NCBI RefSeq assembly: GCF_040100845.1
Contig: NZ_JAZHSH010000001.1
Location: forward strand, 248,001-312,000
Length of the DNA stretch: 64,000 nucleotides
Direction of reading: 5' to 3'
Source of the DNA: Chengkuizengella sp. SCS-71B
GTDB lineage: Bacteria > Bacillota > Bacilli > Paenibacillales > KCTC-33759
The translations under genes and the position numbers were made by a program. Below the pieces are notes generated by a model, which saw nothing but the letters and a program-made list of their open reading frames with translations, ran no database searches and was not told where the DNA came from. The stretch's first letter is position 1; each line of letters begins with the position of its first letter. This document shows, piece by piece, positions 1 to 9,252 of the stretch.

Positions 1-1
1 T

Positions 2-2773
2 AGGTATGATCTTGGAGATCAAACGATGGATGCCTTCGGAAAAGCAACTTACAGGTTAAAAGTTAAAATAGAGGAAGATCAGATTTTTGGAATTCTAATA
101 GGTGGTATTTTTAGATCACATAAATTATTTGTAAATGGAGAGGTATTAGGTTCTAGTGGTGATCCAGATGATTACTTGTCTAGTATTGAACCTTACGTCG
201 TGTATTTCACGATAAATAATGGCATCAATGAAATTGTGTTGCAGGTGGCTAATAATAATTTCCCTGTTGGTGGTATTTTTGTTTCTCAAATTTTTGGTAC
301 GCAACAGCAAATCTCACAATATCAGGATACGTTGGTGATAAACGATTGGACTGCCATTAGTATTTTCTCTATTATGGGGTTTTACTTCCTTGGCATGTAT
401 TCTCAAAGAAGGAAGGATCACTTTTTATTGTTCTTTTCACTTTATTGTTTAACGACAGTGGGATTTATTGCTTCACATGGTAAAGGAGCAGGCTTTATGG
501 TCTTTCCTAACATTCCAGATTGGATTGTACTTAGGTTTCAGTTTGGATCTCTCATAGCTTCGAGTCTATGTTTAATATTATATATTTATACAGTTTTTAA
601 AACGGAATCATCGAAAAAGTTGATGATGTTTCTAGTAACATTAGGTTTGATCATTTTTCAATATACAATATTATTTACTGAAAATATTCCAATTTGGATG
701 ATGAATGGAGTCTATTTATATATGTTTTTTTCAATGGCATACGTTGTGTATGTCATGATTTTGGCCTTTTTAAAGGGAATGGAAGGTAGTATCTATTTGA
801 TTGTAGGGGTAATTGCAATGAGTGTGCATTTTATTAAGAATTCTTTTGTATATGTTTTAGGGATACAGAGCTTTAAATCTTCCTTTCCTTTTGAACCCTT
901 TATTTTACTGTTAATGTTAGCATTATTAATGTCCTTACGTTTTTCAAATGCGTTCAAAAGAAATGAACAATTATCAGAAGAATTGCTGAAAGTAGACCAA
1001 GTGAAAGATGAGTTTTTAGCGAAAACGTCGCATGAATTAAAAACACCGCTGCATGGCATTATGAATATCTCATCCTTTTTACTTGATGAATCGGAGGAAA
1101 GGGGTTCAAAGAAATATCATGAAAATCTTTCCCTCATTCATGATACTTCCATTAAACTTTCCAATCTAGTGAACGATTTAATCGATGTTACACGTTTGAA
1201 AAATGGAGAATTCAGGTTACAACCTACATCGGTAGATATGAAAGTGTCTGCACAAATCGTATGTGATGTACTCACCTTTGAGGTTCAAGGGAAACCGATA
1301 CAATTGATGAATAACATAACGGAGAGCGTCTTCGTTGTCGCGGATGAAAACAGACTTCGACAAATTTTATATAATTTGATTCAAAATGCCATCAAACACA
1401 CGGAGAATGGGACCATCATGGTTTCATGCCAACGAGTAGATGACATGGTGCAAGTGTATGTCGAGGATACCGGTGTTGGAATACCAGAAGATAAAAGGGA
1501 AGAGGTTTTTGGTTATTTTGAACAGTTGGATAAACTGTCACCCCAGGATGGCTATCAAAGCATGGGATTAGGGTTATATATTAGCAGACAGCTGATTGAG
1601 AAAATGAACGGTGAAATATGGGTCGATTGGTCGGAGGTTGGAAAAGGAACGAGAGTGGCTTTTACCTTGCCAATAGAGGAGTATTCAGAACAACAAGTTA
1701 GCGAGGAACTAATTTTAAAATCAGACATGCCTTCAACTGCTGCCGTATTGTCACAACATGATTTTGACAGGGTACAAGCGTATGATCAAACGATTCTCAT
1801 TGTAGATGATGAACCAACGAACATTCAAGTGTTGCTCCATTTATTATCCAAGCAGGGGTTTAACGTCATCACTGCTTTTTCTGGGAAGGAAGCACTAAGA
1901 AAGATGGAACAATATCAAAATATTGATCTTGCTATATTGGATGTGATGATGCCTGTTATGTCTGGGATAGAGTTGTGTCGAACGATTCGAGAAACGCATT
2001 CCTTACTCGAACTGCCTGTCTTATTTGCAACGGTGAAGGATCAACCGGAAGATATTGAACTGGGGTTTAAAGCAGGGGCGAATGACTATATTACCAAACC
2101 GTTTGATGGCAATACGATTTTAGCTAGAATTCAAACTTTGCTTTCGATGAAAAGTTCAATGGAAGATGCGTTTCATAATGAAATGGCTTTTTTACAGGCG
2201 CAGATTAAACCGCACTTTTTATATAATGCGATGAGTAATATCATTTCCTTTTGTTACACAGATGGGCAAAAGGCAGCTCACTTATTAAATCATTTAAGTC
2301 AATATTTACGAATGATTTATAGTGCGAATCATAAAACGATATTTGTCCCTCTTCACAAAGAGGTGGACTTAATTAAAGCCTATGTCGAAATTGAGAAAGC
2401 TAGGTTCGATCGTTTTGATTTTAGTTATCACATTGATGAAGGTCTAGAAGATAATATTGTTCCGTCCCTTTCCATCCAGCCTTTTGTAGAAAATGCGATC
2501 CGTCATGGACTTTTTGAAAAAGAAGGAGAGGGTCAGGTGACCTTAATCATTCTTGAAAAAGATGAAAGTATTGAAGTGGTAGTAGAAGATAATGGTGTGG
2601 GGATGTCGGAAGACATTCTTAAACAGTTTGAGCAAGGTGAAGTACACAACGCTGGAATCGGGATGACGAATATAAAGAAACGATTAGAATCGATCTCTGG
2701 ATCTATGATTGATGTAAGTTCAAGATTAGGCAAAGGTTCAAAGGTAACAATGCGTTTACCTAAAGCAATGTAA
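2..2773 (+). CDS. Hybrid sensor histidine kinase with two kinase modules (5' partial)
   Basis: The reading frame is open to the first base, so the N-terminus lies upstream of the window. Numbered from the first in-frame ATG (26), the visible protein has the end of an extracellular sensor domain, about seven membrane segments (about 105-310, 7TMR-DISM-like), a HisKA domain with the phospho-acceptor His336 in SHELKTPLHG, a HATPase domain with N box and DTGVGIP, a receiver domain with Asp639 in LDVMMP, then a second LytS-type kinase module with His730 in QIKPHFLYN and its own HATPase (DNGVGMS). It probably senses an extracellular ligand and phosphorylates the regulator encoded 27 bp downstream. 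Two different kinase classes in one chain are seen in related Bacillales proteins. The family call is firm; the signal is unknown. Confidence 0.9.
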   Translation, partial: RYDLGDQTMDAFGKATYRLKVKIEEDQIFGILIGGIFRSHKLFVNGEVLGSSGDPDDYLSSIEPYVVYFTINNGINEIVLQVANNNFPVGGIFVSQIFGTQQQISQYQDTLVINDWTAISIFSIMGFYFLGMYSQRRKDHFLLFFSLYCLTTVGFIASHGKGAGFMVFPNIPDWIVLRFQFGSLIASSLCLILYIYTVFKTESSKKLMMFLVTLGLIIFQYTILFTENIPIWMMNGVYLYMFFSMAYVVYVMILAFLKGMEGSIYLIVGVIAMSVHFIKNSFVYVLGIQSFKSSFPFEPFILLLMLALLMSLRFSNAFKRNEQLSEELLKVDQVKDEFLAKTSHELKTPLHGIMNISSFLLDESEERGSKKYHENLSLIHDTSIKLSNLVNDLIDVTRLKNGEFRLQPTSVDMKVSAQIVCDVLTFEVQGKPIQLMNNITESVFVVADENRLRQILYNLIQNAIKHTENGTIMVSCQRVDDMVQVYVEDTGVGIPEDKREEVFGYFEQLDKLSPQDGYQSMGLGLYISRQLIEKMNGEIWVDWSEVGKGTRVAFTLPIEEYSEQQVSEELILKSDMPSTAAVLSQHDFDRVQAYDQTILIVDDEPTNIQVLLHLLSKQGFNVITAFSGKEALRKMEQYQNIDLAILDVMMPVMSGIELCRTIRETHSLLELPVLFATVKDQPEDIELGFKAGANDYITKPFDGNTILARIQTLLSMKSSMEDAFHNEMAFLQAQIKPHFLYNAMSNIISFCYTDGQKAAHLLNHLSQYLRMIYSANHKTIFVPLHKEVDLIKAYVEIEKARFDRFDFSYHIDEGLEDNIVPSLSIQPFVENAIRHGLFEKEGEGQVTLIILEKDESIEVVVEDNGVGMSEDILKQFEQGEVHNAGIGMTNIKKRLESISGSMIDVSSRLGKGSKVTMRLPKAM

Positions 2774-2800
2774 GGTCAAATGATCTAAGGAGGGATATTT

Positions 2801-3925
2801 TTGCTAAAAGTGATGATTGTAGAAGATGAGCAACCGATTTTAAATTTAATGAAGATGGTCATTGAAAAAAACAATAAATTGTCCATTGTAGGATGTTTTA
2901 CAAATCCTCTTCAAGCATTATCTAAGGTACCATTTTTAAAACCAGACGTTGTTTTTCTAGATATTGAGATGCCAAAAATGACGGGTTTAGAATTAGCTGA
3001 AAAAGTACTAGAAGTAGATGAAGATATTCAGATTGTTTTTACAACAGCATATGAGCGGTATGCATTAGAGGCTTTTAAAGTCTCTGCAGTTGATTATATT
3101 CTAAAACCTGTAACACCAGAGGAGATTGAAAGAGTAACAACCCGCTTAATGAAAATCCATAACAATTTGAGTGAAAAAAAAGATGATTCATCTCAAAATC
3201 AGGAAAAATACATTTTATGCTTAGGGACACTTGAAATGAGAGATGAGGATAACTCAGTCATTAAATGGCCTACAAGAAAAACAGAGGAGCTGTTTGCTTA
3301 TTTTCTAATGCATCCTAATCAAGTCATTAGTAAGTGGAGATTAACCGAATTGTTGTGGGGGGACATGGAAGATCATCGTGCGATCCACAATTTGCATACA
3401 ACGATTTACCGTTTAAAAAAAACCTTGAAAGAACATAGTAAATGGATCACTCTAAATAAGCTGAATGAAGGATATATGTTAGATATGTCAACTATTAAAA
3501 GTGATGTAGATGAATTCAAAGCATACTTTCACAATCATTCAGTTGTATCTGAAGATAATTTTGTTGAAAGTAAGCGAATTTTCAAACTATATAAAGGTTC
3601 TTTATTTGGAATGAAGGATTATATTTGGAAAATAGGATTAGAAGAAAACTTAGTAGAACAGTATAGTATTTTAACTCAGCTTATTGCAGATTTTTATTAC
3701 AGTAAAGGTCAGTTAGATGCTGTAGAGAAGATATTAAAAGCATTTTTATTATTATATCCCCTTCACGAACAAATAAATCTAATGTTATTAAAGCTGTATT
3801 CATCGAATGATAATCAATTGAACACTCTAAAAAATTATTATAAATCTTATGTGGGATTATTACAGAAGGAGCTGGGAGTAACTCCACCATTAGAAACTCA
3901 GCAGTTCATACGACAATTTATGTGA
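2801..3925 (+). CDS. Response regulator, receiver + winged helix + BTAD domain
   Basis: This 374-residue protein begins at TTG 2801 behind an AGGAGGG ribosome site, 27 bp after the sensor kinase, so the two form an operon. Residues 1-120 are a CheY-like receiver with acidic residues VEDE near the start, phospho-acceptor Asp54 in FLDIEMP, and the conserved Lys in ILKPVTPEE. Residues about 140-220 form an OmpR/SARP-like winged helix (WPTRKTEELFAYFLMHP, with RAIHNLHTTIYRLKK as recognition region). The remainder is a bacterial transcriptional activator (BTAD/TPR-like) helical domain ending in ELGVTPP. It is the likely DNA-binding output of the upstream kinase. Target genes cannot be read from the sequence. 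Confidence 0.9.
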   Translation: MLKVMIVEDEQPILNLMKMVIEKNNKLSIVGCFTNPLQALSKVPFLKPDVVFLDIEMPKMTGLELAEKVLEVDEDIQIVFTTAYERYALEAFKVSAVDYILKPVTPEEIERVTTRLMKIHNNLSEKKDDSSQNQEKYILCLGTLEMRDEDNSVIKWPTRKTEELFAYFLMHPNQVISKWRLTELLWGDMEDHRAIHNLHTTIYRLKKTLKEHSKWITLNKLNEGYMLDMSTIKSDVDEFKAYFHNHSVVSEDNFVESKRIFKLYKGSLFGMKDYIWKIGLEENLVEQYSILTQLIADFYYSKGQLDAVEKILKAFLLLYPLHEQINLMLLKLYSSNDNQLNTLKNYYKSYVGLLQKELGVTPPLETQQFIRQFM

Positions 3926-4324
3926 ATGTCATATGAATTTATCAGAAAAATTTATTGACAAATTACTCTTAATACATTACATTCATTTAAGTAGCTAATA
4001 TGTATGATAGTATTTACATAATTATTTTCTGGGATGGAAAATTGTTTTTGCGATATAAGTTAGATAAATCTTGTATATCAGAAATAGTGTTTTTTTGCTA
4101 CTAACATAGAAAGATGCTACATACTTATTATTGTGAATTATATTTTGAGGTTGTTCTATCTTGGAAGTATTCAGAATTTTATTTAGAGGGGAGATATTGA
4201 AAGCATTAAATTTTTTTTTGAATTTATTGTAAGTGTGATGCATCTTGCAGTAATAAAATTTTTTATTTAAGTATAGAAGATTAACAAAGAAAAGAAGAAT
4301 AAGATCATTGTGGAGGGGTTAATT
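3926..4324 (+). promoter_or_regulatory. Intergenic region with a possible sigma-A promoter
   Basis: No convincing gene is seen here. TTGACA at 3955-3960 and TACATT at 3978-3983 are separated by 17 bp and could form a forward promoter, which would give a leader of more than 300 nt before the lipoprotein gene at 4325. The remainder is AT-rich without a clear terminator after the regulator gene. Confidence 0.35.
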
Positions 4325-5113
4325 TTGAAAATAAATAAAATACTAGTGTTATGTCTAATTGGAATGATAAGTATATTTTTTGTAGCATGTTCTAATGGGG
4401 AGCATGCGGGAGAAGCGGTTCAAACTACGACGGAAACAAATAACGAAGGGAATGAAGAAACTTCTGAACAACCAGAAGAAACTTCTAAAGAAGTCGAGGA
4501 AGCTGTAAATCTTGAGATCACTCAATCAACTGGCGAAGCATGGGAAGATTCAATCGGAACGATATGGGTGAATTCTGCCGCAGTTTTTGAAAATAAGGGA
4601 AATGTTCCAGTAAAAATAAATGAAGCGCAAATGAATTTTAAAGATCAAGAAGGTGGTATTTTAGGTACAGCACAGATGATTTATGCTACACCAGAAGTAG
4701 TCCTTCCAGGGGAAACCGCGTATATTGTTGAAAGTACAATTTTGGAAGGAATTGAGTCTGCTGAAGCTTTTAAAGAAACTAGCTTTAATTTTGGTTTTGA
4801 CGAAACTGACGAAAGTCCCAATCTTCTTGAAGTTTCAGGTGTAAAAGGAATTATAGGAGATGAATATACTCGTTACTTGGTTACTGGTTTGGTGAAAAAT
4901 ACAACAGAAGAAAAACAGGAAAACATTGAAATTGCCGCAGGTTTATTTGCAGAAGATGGTTCATTAATCGGTGTATTAGTAGGTACTATTGATGTGGGTG
5001 TTAATCCAGGTGGAGAAGCTGGTTTTGAATTAAGTTATCCAGAATTGCCAGCAGGAATTGATTTTGAAACAGTATCTACTATTGATGTGAAAGCCTATGG
5101 TTGGGACTGGTAA
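4325..5113 (+). CDS. Lipoprotein of unknown function (FxLYD-like)
   Basis: The gene probably starts at TTG 4325, 7 bp after GGAGGGG; an in-frame GTG at 4310 sits before that ribosome site and is unlikely. The product has a lipoprotein signal peptide (MKINKILVLC..., lipobox FFVAC followed by SNGE), an acidic Glu/Thr-rich linker, and two beta-rich segments that resemble repeated FxLYD/DUF4352-type extracellular domains (residues about 65-150 and 165-262). It should be tethered to the outer face of the membrane. A stem-loop terminator follows. No specific function is recognised. Confidence 0.75.
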   Translation: MKINKILVLCLIGMISIFFVACSNGEHAGEAVQTTTETNNEGNEETSEQPEETSKEVEEAVNLEITQSTGEAWEDSIGTIWVNSAAVFENKGNVPVKINEAQMNFKDQEGGILGTAQMIYATPEVVLPGETAYIVESTILEGIESAEAFKETSFNFGFDETDESPNLLEVSGVKGIIGDEYTRYLVTGLVKNTTEEKQENIEIAAGLFAEDGSLIGVLVGTIDVGVNPGGEAGFELSYPELPAGIDFETVSTIDVKAYGWDW

Positions 5114-5211
5114 ACAAGACTTTCAAACCAAGAGATAGATAATCTCAAACGTTCAGGATCAGAATGAATTACGCTTTAGAAGATAGTTTCCATCATATAT
5201 ATATATTGGGT

Positions 5212-5247
5212 ACCGAAATCTTCTTATTATGGAGGTTTCGGTTTTTT
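5212..5247 (+). terminator. Rho-independent terminator after the lipoprotein gene
   Basis: ACCGAAA (5212-5218) pairs with TTTCGGT (5236-5242) and is followed by a run of T. Confidence 0.75.
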
Positions 5248-5435
5248 AATTTAATAAGAAATGTCTTAGTGACATAATAATGAAATAAAGTTTATGTGTC
5301 TTTACCAAGTTAATAAAAAGGGGGGATATCTAAAAGTGAATAAAAAAATGTAATTTTTCTTCATTGGGTTTATAAAACATGCCTCATGGTCAAAGGTGAT
5401 TATTCTTATCACAGCATGAAGAAAGATGAACTTGA
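5248..5435 (+). other. Gene-poor spacer with a second forward hairpin
   Basis: A GGGGGG ribosome-site-like run at about 5320 is followed only by a five-codon frame, so no protein is called. AAAGATGAA (5422-5430) pairs with TTCATCTTT (5440-5448) with a T-rich tail to 5458, which would terminate forward transcription; it overlaps the 3' end of the convergent gene. Whether a short forward RNA is made here is unknown. Confidence 0.35.
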
Positions 5436-6197
5436 TTAATTCATCTTTTTTATTTTTTCAAGAACTTTATCAGTACTCCAAACCGCATTTGCTATCATTT
5501 TAAAATTAACCAAAGCAGCTTTATAACCATCTAATCCATCTATACTAGCCCCCGCTGTAGCATCGAAAACGATAACCACCTCAAATCCGTTTTCAATAAG
5601 TTCGCGCATATGTGATTCAACACACAGGTTGGCTGACATTCCTGCTAATATGACTTTTGATATACCATGTTTTCTTAATTGTAAAACTAAATCATTCGAC
5701 TCAGGTCCATAAATTTTATGGGGACTTATTATGATAGACTTTTCATTGTCTATGTACGGTTTATATTGATCTAGGAAATCTGCACCTGAACCATTAAATC
5801 CTTCTATTTTCAAAGGATCTTTTAGTAAATACATATTTGTATCATGCATTAATTTTTCTACTGGTCCCCCAAAGATCCAGTTTTGATCGTAAGGAAAATA
5901 ATAGTGTGGGGAGATAAAAGTTTTGATGTTATTTTTATTTGCAATTTTTAGAAGCTTTTCAAGATTTTCAATGGTGTCATTTTCTTTTACACTTTCTTTG
6001 ACTAATTCCCAAGCAACACCCTCAGAACTTAGAAAGTCATTTTGTGGATCTGTAATTACGACTGCAGTATTATGAAGATCGATCTCCATCTGTGTTTTTG
6101 GTAAAGCACTTTCTTCTGCAAATGTGGGTACAACAACAATACTCAAAAAGAGTAATAAGCAAAAGAATAGTATAATAGGTTTTATTACATTTTCCAT
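5436..6197 (-). CDS. Secreted isochorismatase-family cysteine hydrolase
   Basis: The start is placed at ATG 6197 behind AGGAGGGAA; the frame continues upstream but lacks a ribosome site. The 253-residue product has an N-terminal hydrophobic signal (IILFFCLLLFLSIVVVP, cleavage near TFAEE) and then a complete isochorismatase-like fold: catalytic Asp in ITDPQNDF, Lys in SPHKIYG and Cys in GMSANLCVESH, followed by the family's VIVFDATAGA. Family members cleave isochorismate, nicotinamide or similar amides; the substrate here is not evident. Export is unusual for this mostly cytoplasmic family. It stands alone between two forward-transcribed genes. Confidence 0.85.
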   Translation of the reverse strand: MENVIKPIILFFCLLLFLSIVVVPTFAEESALPKTQMEIDLHNTAVVITDPQNDFLSSEGVAWELVKESVKENDTIENLEKLLKIANKNNIKTFISPHYYFPYDQNWIFGGPVEKLMHDTNMYLLKDPLKIEGFNGSGADFLDQYKPYIDNEKSIIISPHKIYGPESNDLVLQLRKHGISKVILAGMSANLCVESHMRELIENGFEVVIVFDATAGASIDGLDGYKAALVNFKMIANAVWSTDKVLEKIKKMN

Positions 6198-6423
6198 ATA
6201 AGATTCCCTCCTATATACATAGAGTTTATTAATTAAGAAGAAAGTATACATTTTTCTTAATTTTTTTGTCCGAATCATCAAATATCTAATTTTCATAAAA
6301 TATAATAAAATTTAGTAGAATTTCTATTAATTAAAAGGAAAGTGATCTACCTTTATAGAAATAGGTTAATTATTCCAACTAGATTTAGCGAACAACAAAG
6401 CTCATATTTTAGGAGGGATTGCA

Positions 6424-7482
6424 ATGATAAAGAATAGTATGATTTTGATGTTATGTTTAGTATTAATAGGTTTATTTTTTGGAACAGATCAATTAGCACA
6501 AGCAGTAGGAGAAGGTCCTAATTATAATGGAAATGAAACAATCAAAAATGAACGTCTTCACTCTTATAATGAAATGGTAAATTTCCTTGAAAAAGTGGAG
6601 AAAAGGTCTGATGAGATGATCCTTGAAGTATACGGACAATCCATAAAAGGAAGGGATTTATATTTAGCTAAGTTTGGAGAGGATGAAGATAATCCAACAG
6701 TTCTATTCTTGACACAACAGCATGGAAATGAAGCACTTTCAACAGAATCGGCACTTGAAATCATTAAATATTTAACAAATAACAGTAAGGGAGTAAAAGA
6801 AATTCTAGAGAATGTAAACGTTTTAATTGCCCCACGCTTAAATGTGGATGGTGCAGAAGGAGATGTGAATTTTTCATTAGAGGATTACGTATCAGGAACA
6901 CATACACGTTATAACGCAGATGGATTTGACTTAAATAGAGATCATGTAAATCGAAATCAACCTGAGACCAAAGCGCTTCATGAAAATGTGATTCAAAAGT
7001 ATGGACCAGACTATATGATTGATTTCCATCATCAAGGTACACAAACAACACTAGGGGGTACAGATGAATACGTTTCTGGCTCCATTTTATATCCTACGAA
7101 TGAAGGAGTAGATCCTGATGTGAGAGAACGTTCCAAGCAATTAGGAGCCATTGTGTATAATGCGGTTGATACAAATGGGTATGGTTTATTATCTAAGTAT
7201 CGTGGTGGAACTGCACCAACGATCAGCCGGAATGGTCTTGCTCTGGAATATGGGATTGCGACACTACTATTTGAAATGAGAGGGATGGCAGATCACTATT
7301 ATAAACCATATGTTTTAGGTCAAAAAAGTAATGGCTATTTGATTCAACAAGGTGTGACGGCAATGAAGGCGGTACTTGAATCATTTGTAGAAGGTTCCAT
7401 TGAAACAGTGGATACTTCTTTTTGGGATACGCTTCCTTTGAGTGGTTCTAAAGGGGAAGAGCATGAAGATGAGCATCAATGA
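6424..7482 (+). CDS. Secreted M14 zinc carboxypeptidase
   Basis: The gene starts at ATG 6424 with AGGAGGG 8 bp upstream. The product (352 residues) has a signal peptide ending near AQAVGEG. The M14 peptidase domain (about 45-330) shows the zinc ligands His and Glu in QQHGNEA and the third His in IDFHHQG, the substrate Arg/Asn region FDLNRDHVNRNQPE, and the late catalytic Glu in LLFEMRGM. It should remove C-terminal residues from peptides outside the cell. The extreme C-terminus is His/Glu-rich (EEHEDEHQ), possibly binding metal. It is monocistronic: a large structured repeat with a terminator-like end follows. Confidence 0.9.
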   Translation: MIKNSMILMLCLVLIGLFFGTDQLAQAVGEGPNYNGNETIKNERLHSYNEMVNFLEKVEKRSDEMILEVYGQSIKGRDLYLAKFGEDEDNPTVLFLTQQHGNEALSTESALEIIKYLTNNSKGVKEILENVNVLIAPRLNVDGAEGDVNFSLEDYVSGTHTRYNADGFDLNRDHVNRNQPETKALHENVIQKYGPDYMIDFHHQGTQTTLGGTDEYVSGSILYPTNEGVDPDVRERSKQLGAIVYNAVDTNGYGLLSKYRGGTAPTISRNGLALEYGIATLLFEMRGMADHYYKPYVLGQKSNGYLIQQGVTAMKAVLESFVEGSIETVDTSFWDTLPLSGSKGEEHEDEHQ

Positions 7483-7633
7483 TTAATTTTTACTTTAGTA
7501 TGATCTGTTAAATGATGTTGGAAAAGACAGTAAGTACTGTATAGTGTTTAACATCATTATATATTTTAATTTTAGATATGAAATAGAAGAATAAATAAAA
7601 ACTTTAAGTAATAATATTTGATTCAAAAATGTA

Positions 7634-7776
7634 TGAAAACTAACTAAGAGGCTGGGACAAAACCCAATTAAAATGAATAAATCGCATGAAATCAATTTAA
7701 TAATCCTTGATTTCATGCGATTTTATTTATGCGTTTTATGCAAAAATCAGTTAGTTTTCAACTTATGTCCCAGCCT
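7634..7776 (+). repeat. Structured intergenic element with crossing stems
   Basis: Three perfect stems are visible: A 7634-7645 with A' 7749-7760 (12 bp), B AGGCTGGGACA 7649-7659 with B' 7766-7776 (11 bp), and C 7679-7695 with C' 7707-7723 (17 bp). C nests inside A, but B and A cross (order A B C C' A' B'), so they can form a pseudoknot or compete. B' is followed by GTTTTT, so the B stem could act as a terminator for the carboxypeptidase gene. The AGGCTGGGACA motif resembles dispersed repeats of Firmicutes. Confidence 0.7.
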
Positions 7777-7825
7777 GTTTTTAGTAAAAAAAACTAAAAT
7801 AACATGAAAATAACTCTAATAAAAT

Positions 7826-7864
7826 ATTAAAAGAAAATTAAAAGAAAATTAAAAGAAAATTAAA
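7826..7864 (+). repeat. 11-bp tandem repeat
   Basis: Three and a half copies of an 11-bp unit, attaaaagaaa, lie in the AT-rich region upstream of the CAP-domain gene. The rest of 7777-8143 holds no recognisable gene. Confidence 0.7.
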
Positions 7865-8143
7865 TTTTTCATAAGATTTATTACATATTTAAGTATGTCA
7901 ACCCTATATTTCTTCCAATAGTTTCATATTTTATATGATTTTAGTTTGAAATCGCTTGCATTAGAAAACAATTTAATAGCTTGCTAACCCTTGATATATT
8001 AACGTTTGCTATGAATAGATAGATTATAATATATATGACTATTTTCATTGGTGGAAGATTCCTCCTCTAGTATCCTGAAAAACGTATGTTATAGTAAATG
8101 TGCAAGAGAAAAAACAAACCAAAACCAGGAGGAATTTATCATC

Positions 8144-8950
8144 ATGAAAAAAGGAATGTTTCTATCTATTGCAGCTGCTACAGCACTATTTGTTTCTTCT
8201 TTAGGAATTAATTCTGCAGATGCTAGTCAGATCCAAGGTAAAACTTATAAGGAGGATTATTATCAGTTTAATCAAAGTGATATCAATGAAATGATAGAGC
8301 GTTTACTGATTAAAGTAGGTAGTCAGTATAAAATAGATGTCACTAAATTGATAGAAAAGTGCGGTGAGATTGTAAAACCGAAACCAGAGCAGCAGAAACC
8401 AGAGCAACCGAAACCAGAGCAACCGAAACCAGAGCAACCGAAACCAGAGCAACCAAAACCAGAGCAACCGAAACAAGAGCAACCAAAACCAGCACCATCA
8501 AAACCAGCTCCATCAAAACCAACACCACCGCCTAACAATGGAAATGAACCTGGTAAAGAAGAACCTTCTAAGTTAAGTGCGTATGAACAACAAGTAGTAG
8601 ATTTAACAAATGCAGAACGTGCTAAACATAATTTGCCTGCATTGAAAGTAGATGAGAAGTTAAGTGAGGTTGCACGTATTAAGTCTGCTGACATGCAATC
8701 TAATGGATACTTTGATCATACAAGCCCAACTTATGGTTCACCATTTGATATGATGAGAAGCTTTGGAGTATCTTACAGATCTGCTGGAGAAAACATTGCT
8801 TATGGTCAAAGAACACCACAAGAAGTAGTAACTGCTTGGATGAATAGTAGCGGTCACCGTAAAAATATTTTGAGCTCTAGCTACACTCATATCGGTGTTG
8901 GCTATGTAGAACAAGGTAATTATTGGACTCAAATGTTTATTGGAAAATAA
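8144..8950 (+). CDS. Secreted CAP/SCP-domain protein (YkwD-like)
   Basis: The start is ATG 8144 behind AGGAGGAAT (8128-8136); the frame is open upstream but lacks signals. The 268-residue protein has a signal peptide (MKKGMFLSIAAATALFVSS, cleavage near ADASQ), a short N-terminal domain, a Pro/Lys/Glu/Gln linker made of repeats of KPEQP (about 80-125), and a C-terminal CAP domain (about 145-268) with the family signatures HNLPALKVDEKL, YFDHTSP, AGENIAYG, WMNSSGHRKNIL and HIGVGY. Similar proteins are secreted or wall-associated in Bacillales. The exact role of the family in bacteria is unsettled. Confidence 0.9.
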   Translation: MKKGMFLSIAAATALFVSSLGINSADASQIQGKTYKEDYYQFNQSDINEMIERLLIKVGSQYKIDVTKLIEKCGEIVKPKPEQQKPEQPKPEQPKPEQPKPEQPKPEQPKQEQPKPAPSKPAPSKPTPPPNNGNEPGKEEPSKLSAYEQQVVDLTNAERAKHNLPALKVDEKLSEVARIKSADMQSNGYFDHTSPTYGSPFDMMRSFGVSYRSAGENIAYGQRTPQEVVTAWMNSSGHRKNILSSSYTHIGVGYVEQGNYWTQMFIGK

Positions 8951-9035
8951 ATAGTAATTATAAATATTAATTGCATGATCACGGCATGGGCCTGATTTTT
9001 CGAAAGATAGAAATCGGACTCATGATGTGAATTTC

Positions 9036-9058
9036 AGGTCACCGAAAGGTGACCTTTT
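9036..9058 (+). terminator. Terminator after the CAP-domain gene
   Basis: AGGTCACC pairs with GGTGACCT around a GAAA loop, followed by TTT AACTTTT. A weaker imperfect hairpin precedes it at about 8975-9026. Confidence 0.8.
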
Positions 9059-9170
9059 AACTTTTCCATATAATAAATATAATTTCCCATTCGGTGTTTT
9101 ATATTCTTAAATTTCAAATTTTCTAAGTATATTTGTGTAAAATGTTAGCCGTGTTCAATTACTGAACAGA

Positions 9171-9198
9171 TTAAAGGGCTGTATGAACAGCCCTTTAA
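9171..9198. terminator. 12-bp perfect hairpin between convergent genes
   Basis: TTAAAGGGCTGT (9171-9182) and ACAGCCCTTTAA (9187-9198) form a perfect stem with an ATGA loop between the CAP-domain gene and hutH. Neither side has a long T-run, so it may be a weak bidirectional terminator. Confidence 0.5.
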
Positions 9199-9252
9199 GG
9201 AATTAAATAAAAACTTTTGTTGAGAGGATTTAAATTTGATTCTAAATACTAT

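Noticed and set aside
4022-4243. 73-residue minus-strand frame
   Set aside because: AT-rich, Lys/Asn-biased and without a ribosome site.
8343-8694. Minus-strand frames opposite the CAP-domain gene
   Set aside because: They mirror the KPEQP repeat codons and have no ribosome site or family resemblance.
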